Part shown: positions 50,761-60,689 of the stretch, one piece after another
How positions within the stretch are numbered: the stretch's first letter is position 1
Layout of the letters: each line of letters opens with the position of its first letter
Origin: a bacterium
GTDB taxonomy: Bacteria > SZUA-182 > DTGQ01
NCBI GenBank assembly: GCA_040755755.1
Contig: JBFLZW010000083.1
Span: forward strand, 14,724 to 78,723
Length of the DNA stretch: 64,000 nucleotides
Direction of reading: 5' to 3'
Notes under the pieces: model-generated
Databases searched by the model: none
Told to the model about the DNA's origin: nothing
What the model saw: only the letters and a program-made list of their open reading frames with translations
Made by a program: the position numbers and the translations under genes

Positions 50761-53700
50761 TCAATCTCCTCCCGATGGAGAATGAGGTAATTCCAGACTG
50801 ACTACCTTGGAAAGACCCGGCTGTTCGATCGTCACCCCATAAATCGCATCAGCAGTTTGCATCGTTTTCTTGCTGTGAGTGATAATGAGAAACTGTGTTC
50901 GCTGCTTGAATTCGTTGATAATAGTAAGAAATCGATCGATATTGGCATCATCCAGCGGAGCATCGATCTCATCCAGTAAGCAGAATGGACTCGGCTTCAG
51001 CAGATAAATGGCTAAAATCAGGGCAATCGCCGTCATGGCTTTTTCGCCGCCGGAAAGAAGAGATAAATATTGCGGTTTTTTCCCCGGTGGCTGAGCCACT
51101 ACTTCGACACCTGTTTCAAGCAGATCATTGGGTTCCTCAAGTAAAAGCTCCGCATGTCCGCCTTCAAACAACCGTTTGAAGGCGGCTTGAAAATTAAAGT
51201 TTATGCTGTCAAATGCCTGCTGAAAGCGCGCACAGGAATCCTGATTGATCCGGCTGATCAGGGAATTGAGCGATTCGAGAGAGCTGCGCATGTCGGTTTC
51301 CTGCTGGTGGAGAAATTCATAGCGCTGAAGGAGCTGATTGTATTCCTCAATTGCCATAAGGTTGACTGCTCCCAGGGATGAGATCGCGCTCCTGATAGTC
51401 TGGAGCTGTTCCTGAAGCTCCCGGATTTCTCCTTCACCGAGAAGCGGAGAATCATCAGGAGGAATCATCTGGTCCTCAGGTAAATGGCTGTCTCCAAGGA
51501 GGTGACTCATGCGGATCTGTATCTCTGTCAGGTGAAGCTCAACCTTTTTGGTTTCCATGAGAACCTGATTTTTCGCCTGAAGGGCTTTCTTCAGTTTTTT
51601 TTCCAAATGCCTGACTATCTCGACCCGTTCATTACGGTCAGCTTCAAGCCTCGTGAAATCGAGGCTGGCAGCCTCTCTGTCTTGTATAAGCTGGGGGAGA
51701 CGTCCGTTCAGCTCATGAAGGGTCTGATCGCTTTTTTGCCAATTGAGATCAATTTTTTCCAGCCTGCTCTGAAGATTAGCTATCCTCCTGGTATTCTGAA
51801 GCTGTAATTCCTGCTGGTGCCGCACGTTTGTCTGCAGCGCCTTGTGATGCTCCCGGAAGGAAGTAAGGGCGATTTTGCAGTCAGTCATTTGCTCCTGCAA
51901 GCTTTTCTCCTGCTGGCGCAAGGTATCAAGCTCATGAGCAAAGGTTCTGATTTCCTGCTCAGCCTGGATTTTTTCTTCCCTGACCTTACCGAGCCGCGCT
52001 TCCTGGTTCTTCAGATCCGCAGCCAGTTCTTCCTCATCAGCCAGAGCCCGCTCTTTTTTGTACTTGACTTCCTTGAGCCGCTGCCGATCCTGCTCAAGCT
52101 CCGCCTCAAGGTGAGAGAGGTCTTTTTGCAGCCCATTCAGGGCGATTTCAAGCTTATGCTGCCGCTGATTCAGTTCCTCCTTCTCCTGCCGCAGCTCTTC
52201 AATCTCTTTGGCTGTCTTGTTTCGGGCAGCTTCCTCCTGTTCGATATTCGATTGGAGGAGTGGAACCGAGACCTGCAACTCTTCCATCTGTCGTTTTCTG
52301 GCCAGAAGGCTTGGCGAGGTCTTCTGGGACTCTCCACCGGAAATTATTCCGCAGGAAGATAAAATTTCGCCGCTTCGGGTCACGATCCGATACTGTCCGC
52401 TCAGTTTCGGAAATATCTGTCTGGCCACCGAGATATCATCAACCAGAATCGTATGGCCAAAAAAATACGCCATAACTCTCTCATACCGCTTCTCATACCG
52501 GATCAGCCTGATTGCCAGGCCGATGATTCCCGGTATATCCAAAGATTCAAGAGCATGCTCCTCCAGACCAGGCGCAGTATCAGGGCAGGGAATGCCCTCA
52601 ACAGCCATGAATGTTCCCCGCCCGGCCTTGTGCTCCTTGAGATACTGGAGAAGGATAAGCCCGTCTTCGAGGGTATTGACGAGCATGCACTGAAGATCAT
52701 GCTCCAGGACGGTCTCAATGGCCTTCTCATAGGCCGGGGGCACGGTAATGAGCTCGGCAACCACTCCCACAAGTCCCGCTGTCTCCCGCTGATTTTTCTT
52801 TCTGGCCAAAAGCAGGTGTCTGACACTGTCCTGATATCCCTCTTTGCGCTCAAAGATATCTTCCAGCGAAAGGAGAAGCGATCGCTCGGCCTGAAATTTC
52901 TTGTCAAGGCTACGGATCCGAAGCTCTGCCTCCTTCAGGTCCTCAAGTCTTTGCTTCATCCGCCCGGAAAGCTCACTCTCCTGCTGCCGCATCTCCCCAT
53001 GCAGACGCTTGTGCTGTTCAACCTGCTGGTGAAGGTTTTTCCTCCGCTCATCTTTGCGTTGAAGGTCATCCTCCAGTCGGCACAGGGTCCTCTGGAACCC
53101 TTCCTGCCTTCCCTGGATTTCTTTCTGTTTTCCTTTCAGGTTCCCGCACAGGTTCTCAAGCCGTGCCTCCTGATTCGTCAACCCCAGGACATCCTTGCGC
53201 CTGGTCTCGTAGGCATGATTTTTTTTCTGAATGCTCTGGCCAAGGAGCTGGCACTCGTTTTCCAGGCTTTTCAATCCTTCGCTTTTGTCTGCAAGGGACT
53301 GTTCTTTTTCCCGCAGGTCAGCTTCAAGAGTATGTATGGCAGCTTCGATTTTCGATTGGGATTTATGCAACTCTTCCAGCTCCAGATTGATAGCAATCCG
53401 CTCCTCCTCAAGCCGCTTCAACTCTTTTTCACTCGATTGCTGCTGCTGGGTGAGGGTATTTATCTGGCTTTCGAGCGCATAAACCGCTTTTTGCCGGATA
53501 GAAATCCGCTCTTCACATTCCAGAAGGGCTGTTTTGGACTTTTCAATTTCAGTCTCAGCCTGGGCAAGATCAGAGTTCACGGCCATTTCCCTGTCCTTCC
53601 ACTGCTGAAGCTCTGCATCGAGTCCCTTTTTTTCCCGAAGAAGGCCGAGATACTGTCCCAGGGCGATTTTGTGAGCCAGCTCATCCTCCTGCCTGCGGTA

Positions 53701-54348
53701 CTCCCGGTAGACCATAGCCAGCTCAGCCTGTTTGGACAGGGTATCTTTTTGCTTTTCCACCTCATGCAGGATATCCTTTATCCGCTCCAGGTTCTGTTCC
53801 GTGGCCTCCATCTTTTTCAGGGCCTCTTCCCGTTTCGACTTGTACTTGAGGATCCCGGCTGCGGATTCAATCAGCGAGCGGCGCTCTTTGGGCTTGGCCA
53901 TGATAATAAAGTCAATTTTTCCCTGCTCGACAATGGAATAGGCACCCCTGCCCAGACCGGTGTCAAGAAACATATCAACGATGTCCTTTAACCGGCACTG
54001 ACTTTTGTTGATAAAGTATTCGTTTTCGCCCGACCGGAAGATCCTGCGGGTTATGACCACTTCCGGGAAGGCGACAGGGAGGGAGCCAAGGTTGGTCAGT
54101 TTCAGGGAGACTTCCGCCATTCCCTTCGGCGGACGGCAGGTACTGCCATTGAAGATGACATCCTCCATCTGGCCTCCCCGGAGGGATTTGGCACTTTGCT
54201 CACCCAGGACCCAACGGATGGCGTCAGTGATATTGCTTTTTCCGCATCCATTGGGTCCCACAATGGCAGTGATTCCTGGTTTAAAAACCAGTTCCACTTT
54301 ATCAGCGAAGGATTTAAACCCTTGGATTTTAAGTGATTCTAAACGCAC
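50761..54348 (-). CDS. smc: Chromosome segregation protein SMC
   Basis: Condensin ATPase that organises and segregates the chromosome. Length of 1,195 residues is standard. The Walker A loop GPNGCGKSN is at residues 31-39; Q-loop region VLGEQSAKSLRGG follows; long coiled coils flank a hinge near residues 520-660; the signature LSGGEKAMTAIALILAIY and Walker B PFCLLDEIDAPLDDANIDRF lie at the C-terminus. The start is GTG 54348, giving the conserved RLESLKIQGFKSF N-terminus. No scpA or scpB is in the window. It is 21 bp after the aminotransferase gene on the same strand. Confidence 0.95.
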   Translation of the reverse strand: MRLESLKIQGFKSFADKVELVFKPGITAIVGPNGCGKSNITDAIRWVLGEQSAKSLRGGQMEDVIFNGSTCRPPKGMAEVSLKLTNLGSLPVAFPEVVITRRIFRSGENEYFINKSQCRLKDIVDMFLDTGLGRGAYSIVEQGKIDFIIMAKPKERRSLIESAAGILKYKSKREEALKKMEATEQNLERIKDILHEVEKQKDTLSKQAELAMVYREYRRQEDELAHKIALGQYLGLLREKKGLDAELQQWKDREMAVNSDLAQAETEIEKSKTALLECEERISIRQKAVYALESQINTLTQQQQSSEKELKRLEEERIAINLELEELHKSQSKIEAAIHTLEADLREKEQSLADKSEGLKSLENECQLLGQSIQKKNHAYETRRKDVLGLTNQEARLENLCGNLKGKQKEIQGRQEGFQRTLCRLEDDLQRKDERRKNLHQQVEQHKRLHGEMRQQESELSGRMKQRLEDLKEAELRIRSLDKKFQAERSLLLSLEDIFERKEGYQDSVRHLLLARKKNQRETAGLVGVVAELITVPPAYEKAIETVLEHDLQCMLVNTLEDGLILLQYLKEHKAGRGTFMAVEGIPCPDTAPGLEEHALESLDIPGIIGLAIRLIRYEKRYERVMAYFFGHTILVDDISVARQIFPKLSGQYRIVTRSGEILSSCGIISGGESQKTSPSLLARKRQMEELQVSVPLLQSNIEQEEAARNKTAKEIEELRQEKEELNQRQHKLEIALNGLQKDLSHLEAELEQDRQRLKEVKYKKERALADEEELAADLKNQEARLGKVREEKIQAEQEIRTFAHELDTLRQQEKSLQEQMTDCKIALTSFREHHKALQTNVRHQQELQLQNTRRIANLQSRLEKIDLNWQKSDQTLHELNGRLPQLIQDREAASLDFTRLEADRNERVEIVRHLEKKLKKALQAKNQVLMETKKVELHLTEIQIRMSHLLGDSHLPEDQMIPPDDSPLLGEGEIRELQEQLQTIRSAISSLGAVNLMAIEEYNQLLQRYEFLHQQETDMRSSLESLNSLISRINQDSCARFQQAFDSINFNFQAAFKRLFEGGHAELLLEEPNDLLETGVEVVAQPPGKKPQYLSLLSGGEKAMTAIALILAIYLLKPSPFCLLDEIDAPLDDANIDRFLTIINEFKQRTQFLIITHSKKTMQTADAIYGVTIEQPGLSKVVSLELPHSPSGGD

Positions 54349-54369
54349 GGACAGACTTTACAGCCAGGT

Positions 54370-55560
54370 TTATAATTGAGCCAGGGCATCTTCGATTCTA
54401 TCCAGGCCAATCCGGATACTCTCCATACTACAGGCATAGGAGAGCCGGACATGGTGATCGGAACCGAAGGCAGAGCCAGGGACAACCGCAACGTGAGCTT
54501 TTTCCAGAAGGTAATTGGACAGGTCGAGGGAGGAATTGATAACGATATTTTCGTTCCTTTTTCCCAGGCACGAGGAAATATTGGGAAAGGCATAAAACGC
54601 TCCTCCGGGGTTCAGGCAGGAAACACCTGGTATCCTGTTCAACCGGCTGACCATGTAGTCTTTTCTTTTGGCAAATTCCATAACCATATCATGAACGAAT
54701 TTCTGGTCTCCATTCAGGGCCTCAACTGCCGCTTTCTGGGAGATCGAAGTAGGGTTTGAGGTAGTCTGGCTCTGGATTTTGGACATTGCCTTGACCAGAT
54801 CCTTTGGTCCGGCAGCATAGCCGATTCTCCAGCCGGTCATGGAATATGGCTTGGACACGGCATTGACCACTACGGTCAGGGCTTTGATTTCCTCTCCCAG
54901 TGAGGCAATACTGATACACGGAGTATTGTCATAGGTAATCTGCTCATAGCATTCATCGGAAATAATGACGATTCCCCGCCTGACGGCAAGGTCAGCCACT
55001 TTTTCCAGAATTTCCCGCGAATAAATGACCCCGGTAGGGTTAGAGGGACTATTAACGATAATGGCTTTGGTCTTTGGGGTGATCAGGCTGGCGAGAAGAT
55101 CGGGGTTCATCTGAAACCCTTCAGACTCTCTGGTTTCCATAATCACCGGCTTTGCGCCAACCAGCTTGATTTGCTCAGGGTAGGAAACCCAATAGGGGGA
55201 TGGCACGATGACTTCGTCCTGCGGATCGAGAAGACTCAGGCAGATGTTGAACAGAGAGTGCTTTGCTCCGCAGGAAATAATGATCTCATCCGGCTCGTAG
55301 GTCAGGCCGTTGTCCCGGGATAATTTTTTGACTACGGCAACTTTCAACTCATCGATTCCTGATTCTGCCGTATACTTGGTAAATCCCTGGTTGATAGCTG
55401 CCCTGGCTGCCTGTTTAACATTTTCCGGAGTATCAAAGTCAGGCTCGCCAGCACCAAAACCGATTACGTCGATCCCTTCAGCACGCATCTTTTTTGCCTT
55501 AGCGGTAATGGCTAAGGTTGGGGAAGGGCTGATCTCTTTAACCCTTGATGCCAAGTTCAT
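54370..55560 (-). CDS. aspC: Aspartate aminotransferase (class I, subgroup Ib)
   Basis: PLP enzyme that exchanges amino groups between aspartate and 2-oxoglutarate. The PLP lysine is Lys237 in VSKPYSMTGWRIGYA; NSPSNPTG and ISDECYEQ supply the Asn, Asp and Tyr contacts; the C-terminal carboxylate-binding arginine is in HHVRLSYA. The 396-residue length and FGAGEPDFDTP start match subgroup Ib (Thermus/Bacillus type). It lies upstream of smc on the minus strand. Some subgroup members also act on prephenate; that cannot be resolved here. Confidence 0.9.
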   Translation of the reverse strand: MNLASRVKEISPSPTLAITAKAKKMRAEGIDVIGFGAGEPDFDTPENVKQAARAAINQGFTKYTAESGIDELKVAVVKKLSRDNGLTYEPDEIIISCGAKHSLFNICLSLLDPQDEVIVPSPYWVSYPEQIKLVGAKPVIMETRESEGFQMNPDLLASLITPKTKAIIVNSPSNPTGVIYSREILEKVADLAVRRGIVIISDECYEQITYDNTPCISIASLGEEIKALTVVVNAVSKPYSMTGWRIGYAAGPKDLVKAMSKIQSQTTSNPTSISQKAAVEALNGDQKFVHDMVMEFAKRKDYMVSRLNRIPGVSCLNPGGAFYAFPNISSCLGKRNENIVINSSLDLSNYLLEKAHVAVVPGSAFGSDHHVRLSYACSMESIRIGLDRIEDALAQL

Positions 55561-55602
55561 GATCTTATTACCTCACTTATTGCCTTAATGTCCTCTGGTA
55601 GG

Positions 55603-56511
55603 TTAACTAATCTTACAAAGTTGTTGGAAAAGGGGTATAATCTCTCTTTCATACCAGACCTGAATATTTTCTCCCCCCCTGTATTTTCCTATCATTAGCT
55701 GTGTTGAACATAAAATGAAGCTAAGTGCAGAAGTCGTGATCTCTTTAATCTCGTTTGGATCTCTTAGCATTTTAACTTTTCCACTTTTTTGAACAAAAGA
55801 AATTAAATCTTGAGCATGTGTGAACTTAGACCAATGACGATAAAGAAGATCATACTCGGCTCCTCGCTTAATACAAATTGCCAATGTCCTTAAATCATTA
55901 GGACCACCAAACAATTGATACCAATGAGGCATATTCTTGAATTTTTGATATTCAGCCTCAATCGGTTGAATATGTGGTTTTGATAACATTTCCTCTAATG
56001 CTGATTTCCGTGCTCGTACGTCATCTATAGAGGGTAATTCCATGTTTTTTGCAATAATATCAACATCAAAATTCTTTTTAAATTCCATGCCTTTAGGTGT
56101 TGAAGGATCAAGACGATCATAGAAGTTCAAACGCTCGTGGATATGTCCAAGTAGCCATGATAAGGAACGCTGAACATACTCCCTATCATCTTCAAAGATA
56201 TACTCCAAATATAATAGTGCCTCAAAAGAACTTCTCAGGAGGGGTATAGCAGGGGCGGTACAGCTTTCGGTTATAAGCACTTCAATCCCATCTGTTTGCT
56301 CAATAATGTGATGATATAGCGTAAATGGAGCTAGGTCCTCATCGATACCTCCATTAGAGGATTGGTCACATCTAACGAGAACATTCGTTGCATGATTGAC
56401 CAACTCTTTCAGCAAAGGAGAAGCGATATCGATAATTTCGCGCCCCAATGCCTTTGATAAGTCTCGATCGAGAAAAGCCCTGAATGGTTCGGTAGACATA
56501 TTTCTCTCCAT
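55603..56511 (-). CDS. DUF5677-like protein
   Basis: 302-residue, mostly helical soluble protein. HHIIEQTDGIEVLITESCTA, LLRSSFEALLYLEYIFEDD and YRHWSKFTHAQDL match the pattern of DUF5677 proteins, which have no assigned function and are often found in accessory or defence-like positions. It is more AT-rich than the flanking housekeeping genes and is bounded by gaps of 42 and 132 bp. It probably inserted between aspC and coaD. An ATG at residue 5 is an alternative start. Confidence 0.65.
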   Translation of the reverse strand: MERNMSTEPFRAFLDRDLSKALGREIIDIASPLLKELVNHATNVLVRCDQSSNGGIDEDLAPFTLYHHIIEQTDGIEVLITESCTAPAIPLLRSSFEALLYLEYIFEDDREYVQRSLSWLLGHIHERLNFYDRLDPSTPKGMEFKKNFDVDIIAKNMELPSIDDVRARKSALEEMLSKPHIQPIEAEYQKFKNMPHWYQLFGGPNDLRTLAICIKRGAEYDLLYRHWSKFTHAQDLISFVQKSGKVKMLRDPNEIKEITTSALSFILCSTQLMIGKYRGGENIQVWYEREIIPLFQQLCKIS

Positions 56512-56643
56512 GATGATTAAAGTAAATCCCTTGGTTTTTATACATTAATCACCATCGTTAGCCACTCTCCGGTCTCATTATCGAGTAAACCGCCCTATTG
56601 AAACCTTAAAAGTGTCGAAGGTCTAAAATAAATCTATATATTC

Positions 56644-57126
56644 CTATATCTTCCTGAACTTTTCTTCCAGTTTCGTTTTTACGTAAGGCTCCACCATGTC
56701 ATCGATGCATCCTCCGAGCAGGGCGAGCTCACGGACCAGGCTGGAGCTTAGGTAAATGTAGTTGGCCTTTGGCGTTAAGAAGACAGTCTCGAATTCGTTG
56801 CCCAGCTTTCGATTCACCAGCGCCATCTGGAGCTCGGACTCAAAGTCGGAGATAGCGCGCAGCCCGCGGATAATGGCCTGAGCCTTGAGCTTGCGGGCAA
56901 AATCAACCAGAAGCCCCTGGAAAGAGGTCACTTGTACGCGGGATACCCCATGCAGACATTGCTCAGCCATGTCTTTGCGCTCTTCCAGCGAGAAGGCCGG
57001 TTTCTTGGGCGAATCGGCAGCTATGGCAACGATGACCTCATCGAAAAGCTTCAGCCCTCGATGGACCAGGTCAAGGTGGCCTTTGGTAACCGGATCGAAT
57101 GTACCTGGATAGATTGCTCTTCGCAT
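56644..57126 (-). CDS. coaD: Phosphopantetheine adenylyltransferase
   Basis: Fourth step of coenzyme A synthesis: adenylation of 4'-phosphopantetheine. The nucleotidyltransferase motif is GTFDPVTKGHLDLV (TxGH); the C-terminal motif YIYLSSSLVREL is also conserved. With ATG 57126 the protein is 160 residues, the usual size, and AAGGA lies 6 bp upstream. A start at 57153 would add nine non-conserved residues. The ATG overlaps the rsmD stop by one base (TGATG), so the pair is co-translated, a common gene order. Confidence 0.94.
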   Translation of the reverse strand: MRRAIYPGTFDPVTKGHLDLVHRGLKLFDEVIVAIAADSPKKPAFSLEERKDMAEQCLHGVSRVQVTSFQGLLVDFARKLKAQAIIRGLRAISDFESELQMALVNRKLGNEFETVFLTPKANYIYLSSSLVRELALLGGCIDDMVEPYVKTKLEEKFRKI

Positions 57127-57737
57127 CAGGATTCCTTCTCTCTCTCTGGACATGGCTCATTCTCCTGCAAGGTTCTCTCTTTTTGAATCTCTTCTTTCCG
57201 GTAAAAAGAAAGGTGTGTATCGCCAAATTCTGAAACCCGCTGCTTGATCAGATTCCCGACCCGTTCCGGCATGCAATCTTTTGCGCTGTGTTCGGCAATG
57301 ACGATATGCTCCTCATCGAATAGATCGGTTGCATCCAGGGCTTCCAGTGCTTTCAGAGCAAGGTCGGAACTGTAGGGAGGATCGATGAAGATAATGCCGA
57401 ATTTTCTTCGCCGGTTCTGCAGGGCAGCAATAGCCCGCAGAACATCACAGTTGATGATCTCGAAGTTGGTAAAACCGCACAGATGGATATTGCTTCGGAC
57501 CAATTCCGCATAAGAGGCTTTCTTTTCCACAAAGGTAGCATGTTTTGCTCCCCGGCTCAAGGCCTCGATGCCGATGTTCCCTGTTCCGGCAAAAAGGTCC
57601 AGAAAGCGCGCATCCTGGACCTGTGGCCCCAGAATATCAAACAGAGCCTCTTTGACCCTGTCCGAAGTTGGCCGAAGGGCATACCTGATCGAGGATTTCA
57701 ATTTTCTTCCTTTGGCAGAACCGGCAATTACCCGCAT
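57126..57737 (-). CDS. rsmD: 16S rRNA (guanine966-N2)-methyltransferase
   Basis: Methylates G966 of 16S rRNA during 30S assembly. MRVIAGSAKGRKL is the canonical N-terminus; RPTSDRVKEALFDIL, FLDLFAGTGNIGIEALSRGA (SAM site) and IFIDPPY (catalytic NPPY-like) follow. With ATG 57737 it has 203 residues, somewhat longer than usual because of a charged C-terminal tail of about 25 residues. It precedes and overlaps coaD. Confidence 0.92.
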   Translation of the reverse strand: MRVIAGSAKGRKLKSSIRYALRPTSDRVKEALFDILGPQVQDARFLDLFAGTGNIGIEALSRGAKHATFVEKKASYAELVRSNIHLCGFTNFEIINCDVLRAIAALQNRRRKFGIIFIDPPYSSDLALKALEALDATDLFDEEHIVIAEHSAKDCMPERVGNLIKQRVSEFGDTHLSFYRKEEIQKERTLQENEPCPEREKES

Positions 57738-57802
57738 TGGTTTTGTTTTTCTCCACAAAGATTAACCAAAGAGGTCTTTGCTCTCCATTTTCTCTGAGTT
57801 TG

Positions 57803-57835
57803 CCTTTGTGCCTCTGTGTCTCTGTGGTGTCTTTT
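57803..57835. repeat. Dispersed CTCTGTG-type repeat between ppdK and rsmD
   Basis: CCTTTGTGCCTCTGTGTCTC followed by TGTGGTGTCTTTT. It shares its core with the copies at 42560 and 48155 and partly with 10284 and 32222. Confidence 0.7.
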
Positions 57836-57872
57836 GTTTTTTATTTTTATAATGGCAACCACTGACAATAAT

Positions 57873-57905
57873 CAGCCCGGAGCAAACTCCGTTTGCTCCG
57901 GGCTG
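57873..57905 (-). terminator. Hairpin terminator after ppdK
   Basis: The 14-bp arms CAGCCCGGAGCAAA (57873-57886) and its complement (57892-57905) have a five-base loop, 34 bp past the ppdK stop. No clear T-tract follows on the minus strand, so it may act as a structure rather than an intrinsic terminator. Confidence 0.6.
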
Positions 57906-57938
57906 AGGGTTTACCTTGGTTTATCGATATGGTATCGA

Positions 57939-60686
57939 TTATTCACCCATGGTAGTTTCTTTGCTGCCGCTCCTCTCTTCCTTGATTTTAGCATGAGCTG
58001 CAGCCAGCCGGGCGATAGGCACCCGGTAGGGAGAACAACTGACGTAGTTTAAGCCCGCCCGATGGCAGAACTCCACCGATGCAGGATCACCGCCGTGCTC
58101 GCCGCAAATACCTACCTTCAGATCGGGGCGGGTGGCGCGACCTCTTTCCACGCTCATTTTAATCAACTGGCCAACGCCAACCTGATCCAGGGTGATGAAT
58201 GGATCGTCGGGCAAAATCTTTTTCTCCACATATCCCGGCAGGAAAACACCGGCATCGTCACGGCTGAATCCGAAGGTCATTTGAGTCAGGTCATTGGTTC
58301 CGAAGGAGAAAAATTCCGCCTCCTTGGCTATTTCATCGGACATGAGAGCTGCCCGCGGGATTTCGATCATGGTTCCGATCGAGTATTTCAGGGTAACTCC
58401 ATACCGGCGCATAACTTCTTCAGCTACCCGGACAGCGGATTTTTTGGTATAAGTCAGCTCATTGACATCGCCGACCAGGGGTATCATGACTTCCGGTACG
58501 ATGGAGTAGCCTTCTTTGGCCAGCTCGCAGGCAGCCTCGAAGATAGCCTGGACCTGCATCTCATAGATTTCCGGATAGGTAATACCCAGACGGCATCCAC
58601 GATGGCCAAGCATGGGGTTGAATTCATGGAGGGATTCCACTTTGGACAGAATGCTTTCCTTGGCCCTGATCTTGCCGAGCATGTCATTAATTTCCTGCAG
58701 AGTGCTCAGGGAGGTTAACTGCATTTTCAGGTCGGCAATCTCCTGAATCAATTCTTCCCTCTTGGGTAAAAATTCATGCAATGGCGGATCAAGAAGCCGG
58801 ATAGTGACCGGAAGGTCCTTCATGGCCTTGAATATGCCTTTAAAATCTCCCCGCTGCACGGGCAGGAGCTGATCGAGAGCTTTCAGGCGCGCATCCCTGG
58901 TATCGGCCATAATCATCTCCTGGACAATGGGAAGGCGCTCCTCGCCGAAGAACATGTGCTCAGTCCGGGTCAGTCCGATGCCCTGGGCACCAAAATCTCT
59001 GGCAACTTTGGCATCTTCAGGCGTATCAGCGTTGGTCCGGACCTTCAGGGTCCTGATCTCGTCAGCCCAGGCCATCAGCTTGCCAAAATCTCCACTCAAT
59101 TCAGGTTTGATCAGCTTGGCCTCTCCGAGGATAACCTCGCCGGTCGATCCATTCAGGGAGAGGAAATCCCCTTCCTTGATCCTCAGTTCGCCAACAGTCA
59201 GGTAACCGGCTTCCTCATGAATGGACAGAGCACCGCATCCGGCAACGCAGCATTTTCCCATTCCACGGGCCACAACAGCCGCATGAGAGGTCATGCCGCC
59301 GCGGGCGGTCAAAATCCCTTGAGCAACATACATCCCTCCGATATCTTCAGGAGAGGTTTCATTCCTTACCAGGACTACCTTTTCCCCTGCTCCGGCAGCT
59401 TCCTGGGCTTTTTCAGCGGTAAATACGACCTTTCCCACGGCTGCGCCGGGAGATGCGGGCAGTCCCTTGGCAATTACCTTGGGTTTGGTTTTCATATCAA
59501 TCATCGGGTGCAGGAGTTGATCCAACTGCTTTGGCTCAACCCGAAGGACTGCGGTGCGTTTGTCGATCAGGCCTTCTTCCACCATGTCCACCGCGATTTT
59601 CACCGCTGCGGCTGCCGTTCTCTTGCCGTTTCTGGTTTGCAGCAGGAACAGCCTTCCTTTCTGGATGGTAAATTCAAGGTCCTGCATATCCTTGTAATGG
59701 GTTTCCAGCTTCCGGTAGATATCTTCCAGTTCCCGGTAGACCTGGGGCATTTCCTCTTCCAGAGAGGGGAGGGCAGAGCCTTTCTTCTGGGCGATATTGA
59801 TCGGCTGCGGGGTGCGGATCCCGGCCACCACATCCTCGCCCTGGGCATTGATCAGGTATTCGCCGAAGAATACCCGCTCGCCCGTGCCCGGATCGCGGGT
59901 AAAGGCCACCCCGGTTCCGGAATCATTGCCCATATTTCCGTAGACCATGGACTGCACGTTGACCGCGGTCCCCCAGTCTCCCGGAATGCCGTGAAGTTTC
60001 CGGTAGGTGATGGCCCGTTCGTTGTTCCATGAACCAAAGACAGCACCAATAGCCATGTCCAGTTGCGTCTTCGGATCTTCCGGAAAATCCCTTCCGGTTT
60101 CCTGCCTTACCAGTTGCTTGTATTGAGCTACGACATCCTTGAGCGCATGGGCATCAAGATCCGTATCGAGCTTCACCCCAAGCTCGTCTTTTTTGGCTTG
60201 CAGTATTCTTTCAAATTTCTCGTGAGACACTCCCATGACTACATTGCCGAACATGTTGATGAACCGGCGGTAGCTGTCATAGGCAAATCTCTCGTTTCCT
60301 GTCTGTTTGATCAACCCTTTGACCGTGGTGTCGTTGAGTCCGAGGTTTAAAACCGTATCCATCATACCGGGCATGGATACCCGGGCCCCACTTCGAACCG
60401 AAACCAGCAAGGGCCGGTCACGGTCCCCGAACTTCATGCCCATGATCTCTTCCATGCGGTGCAGGTTCTCATCAACCTGAGGCCACATGTCCGCAGGGTA
60501 TTGCCGGTTATTCTTGTAATACTCGGTACATACTTCGGTGGTAATCGTGAATCCGGCAGGAACCGGAATGTTGAGATTCGTCATCTCAGCCAGGTTTGCA
60601 CCTTTTCCCCCCAAGAGGTCCTTCATCTTAGCATTACCTTCCGCTCTCCCCTGCCCGAAGAAATAGACATACTTTTTGCTTCCCAT
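57939..60686 (-). CDS. ppdK: Pyruvate, phosphate dikinase
   Basis: Interconverts pyruvate, ATP and phosphate with phosphoenolpyruvate, AMP and pyrophosphate. The N-terminal ATP-grasp domain begins YVYFFGQG and includes [13 protein letters not shown] and [20 protein letters not shown]. The swivelling domain carries the catalytic His in [13 protein letters not shown]. The C-terminal PEP-binding barrel has [12 protein letters not shown] and the catalytic Cys in [10 protein letters not shown] or [13 protein letters not shown]. Length of 915 residues is standard. It starts 3 bp after glyS, so it is in one operon with glyQS. It suggests anaerobic or pyrophosphate-linked glycolysis. Confidence 0.95.
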   Translation of the reverse strand: MGSKKYVYFFGQGRAEGNAKMKDLLGGKGANLAEMTNLNIPVPAGFTITTEVCTEYYKNNRQYPADMWPQVDENLHRMEEIMGMKFGDRDRPLLVSVRSGARVSMPGMMDTVLNLGLNDTTVKGLIKQTGNERFAYDSYRRFINMFGNVVMGVSHEKFERILQAKKDELGVKLDTDLDAHALKDVVAQYKQLVRQETGRDFPEDPKTQLDMAIGAVFGSWNNERAITYRKLHGIPGDWGTAVNVQSMVYGNMGNDSGTGVAFTRDPGTGERVFFGEYLINAQGEDVVAGIRTPQPINIAQKKGSALPSLEEEMPQVYRELEDIYRKLETHYKDMQDLEFTIQKGRLFLLQTRNGKRTAAAAVKIAVDMVEEGLIDKRTAVLRVEPKQLDQLLHPMIDMKTKPKVIAKGLPASPGAAVGKVVFTAEKAQEAAGAGEKVVLVRNETSPEDIGGMYVAQGILTARGGMTSHAAVVARGMGKCCVAGCGALSIHEEAGYLTVGELRIKEGDFLSLNGSTGEVILGEAKLIKPELSGDFGKLMAWADEIRTLKVRTNADTPEDAKVARDFGAQGIGLTRTEHMFFGEERLPIVQEMIMADTRDARLKALDQLLPVQRGDFKGIFKAMKDLPVTIRLLDPPLHEFLPKREELIQEIADLKMQLTSLSTLQEINDMLGKIRAKESILSKVESLHEFNPMLGHRGCRLGITYPEIYEMQVQAIFEAACELAKEGYSIVPEVMIPLVGDVNELTYTKKSAVRVAEEVMRRYGVTLKYSIGTMIEIPRAALMSDEIAKEAEFFSFGTNDLTQMTFGFSRDDAGVFLPGYVEKKILPDDPFITLDQVGVGQLIKMSVERGRATRPDLKVGICGEHGGDPASVEFCHRAGLNYVSCSPYRVPIARLAAAHAKIKEERSGSKETTMGE

Positions 60687-60689
60687 TAA

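Noticed and set aside
52453-53991. 512-codon open frame on the plus strand
   Set aside because: It lies antisense within smc coiled-coil coding sequence; the protein is low-complexity Leu/Phe-rich and has no ribosome site.
58776-60032. 418-codon open frame on the plus strand
   Set aside because: It is antisense to ppdK, whose motifs are unmistakable.
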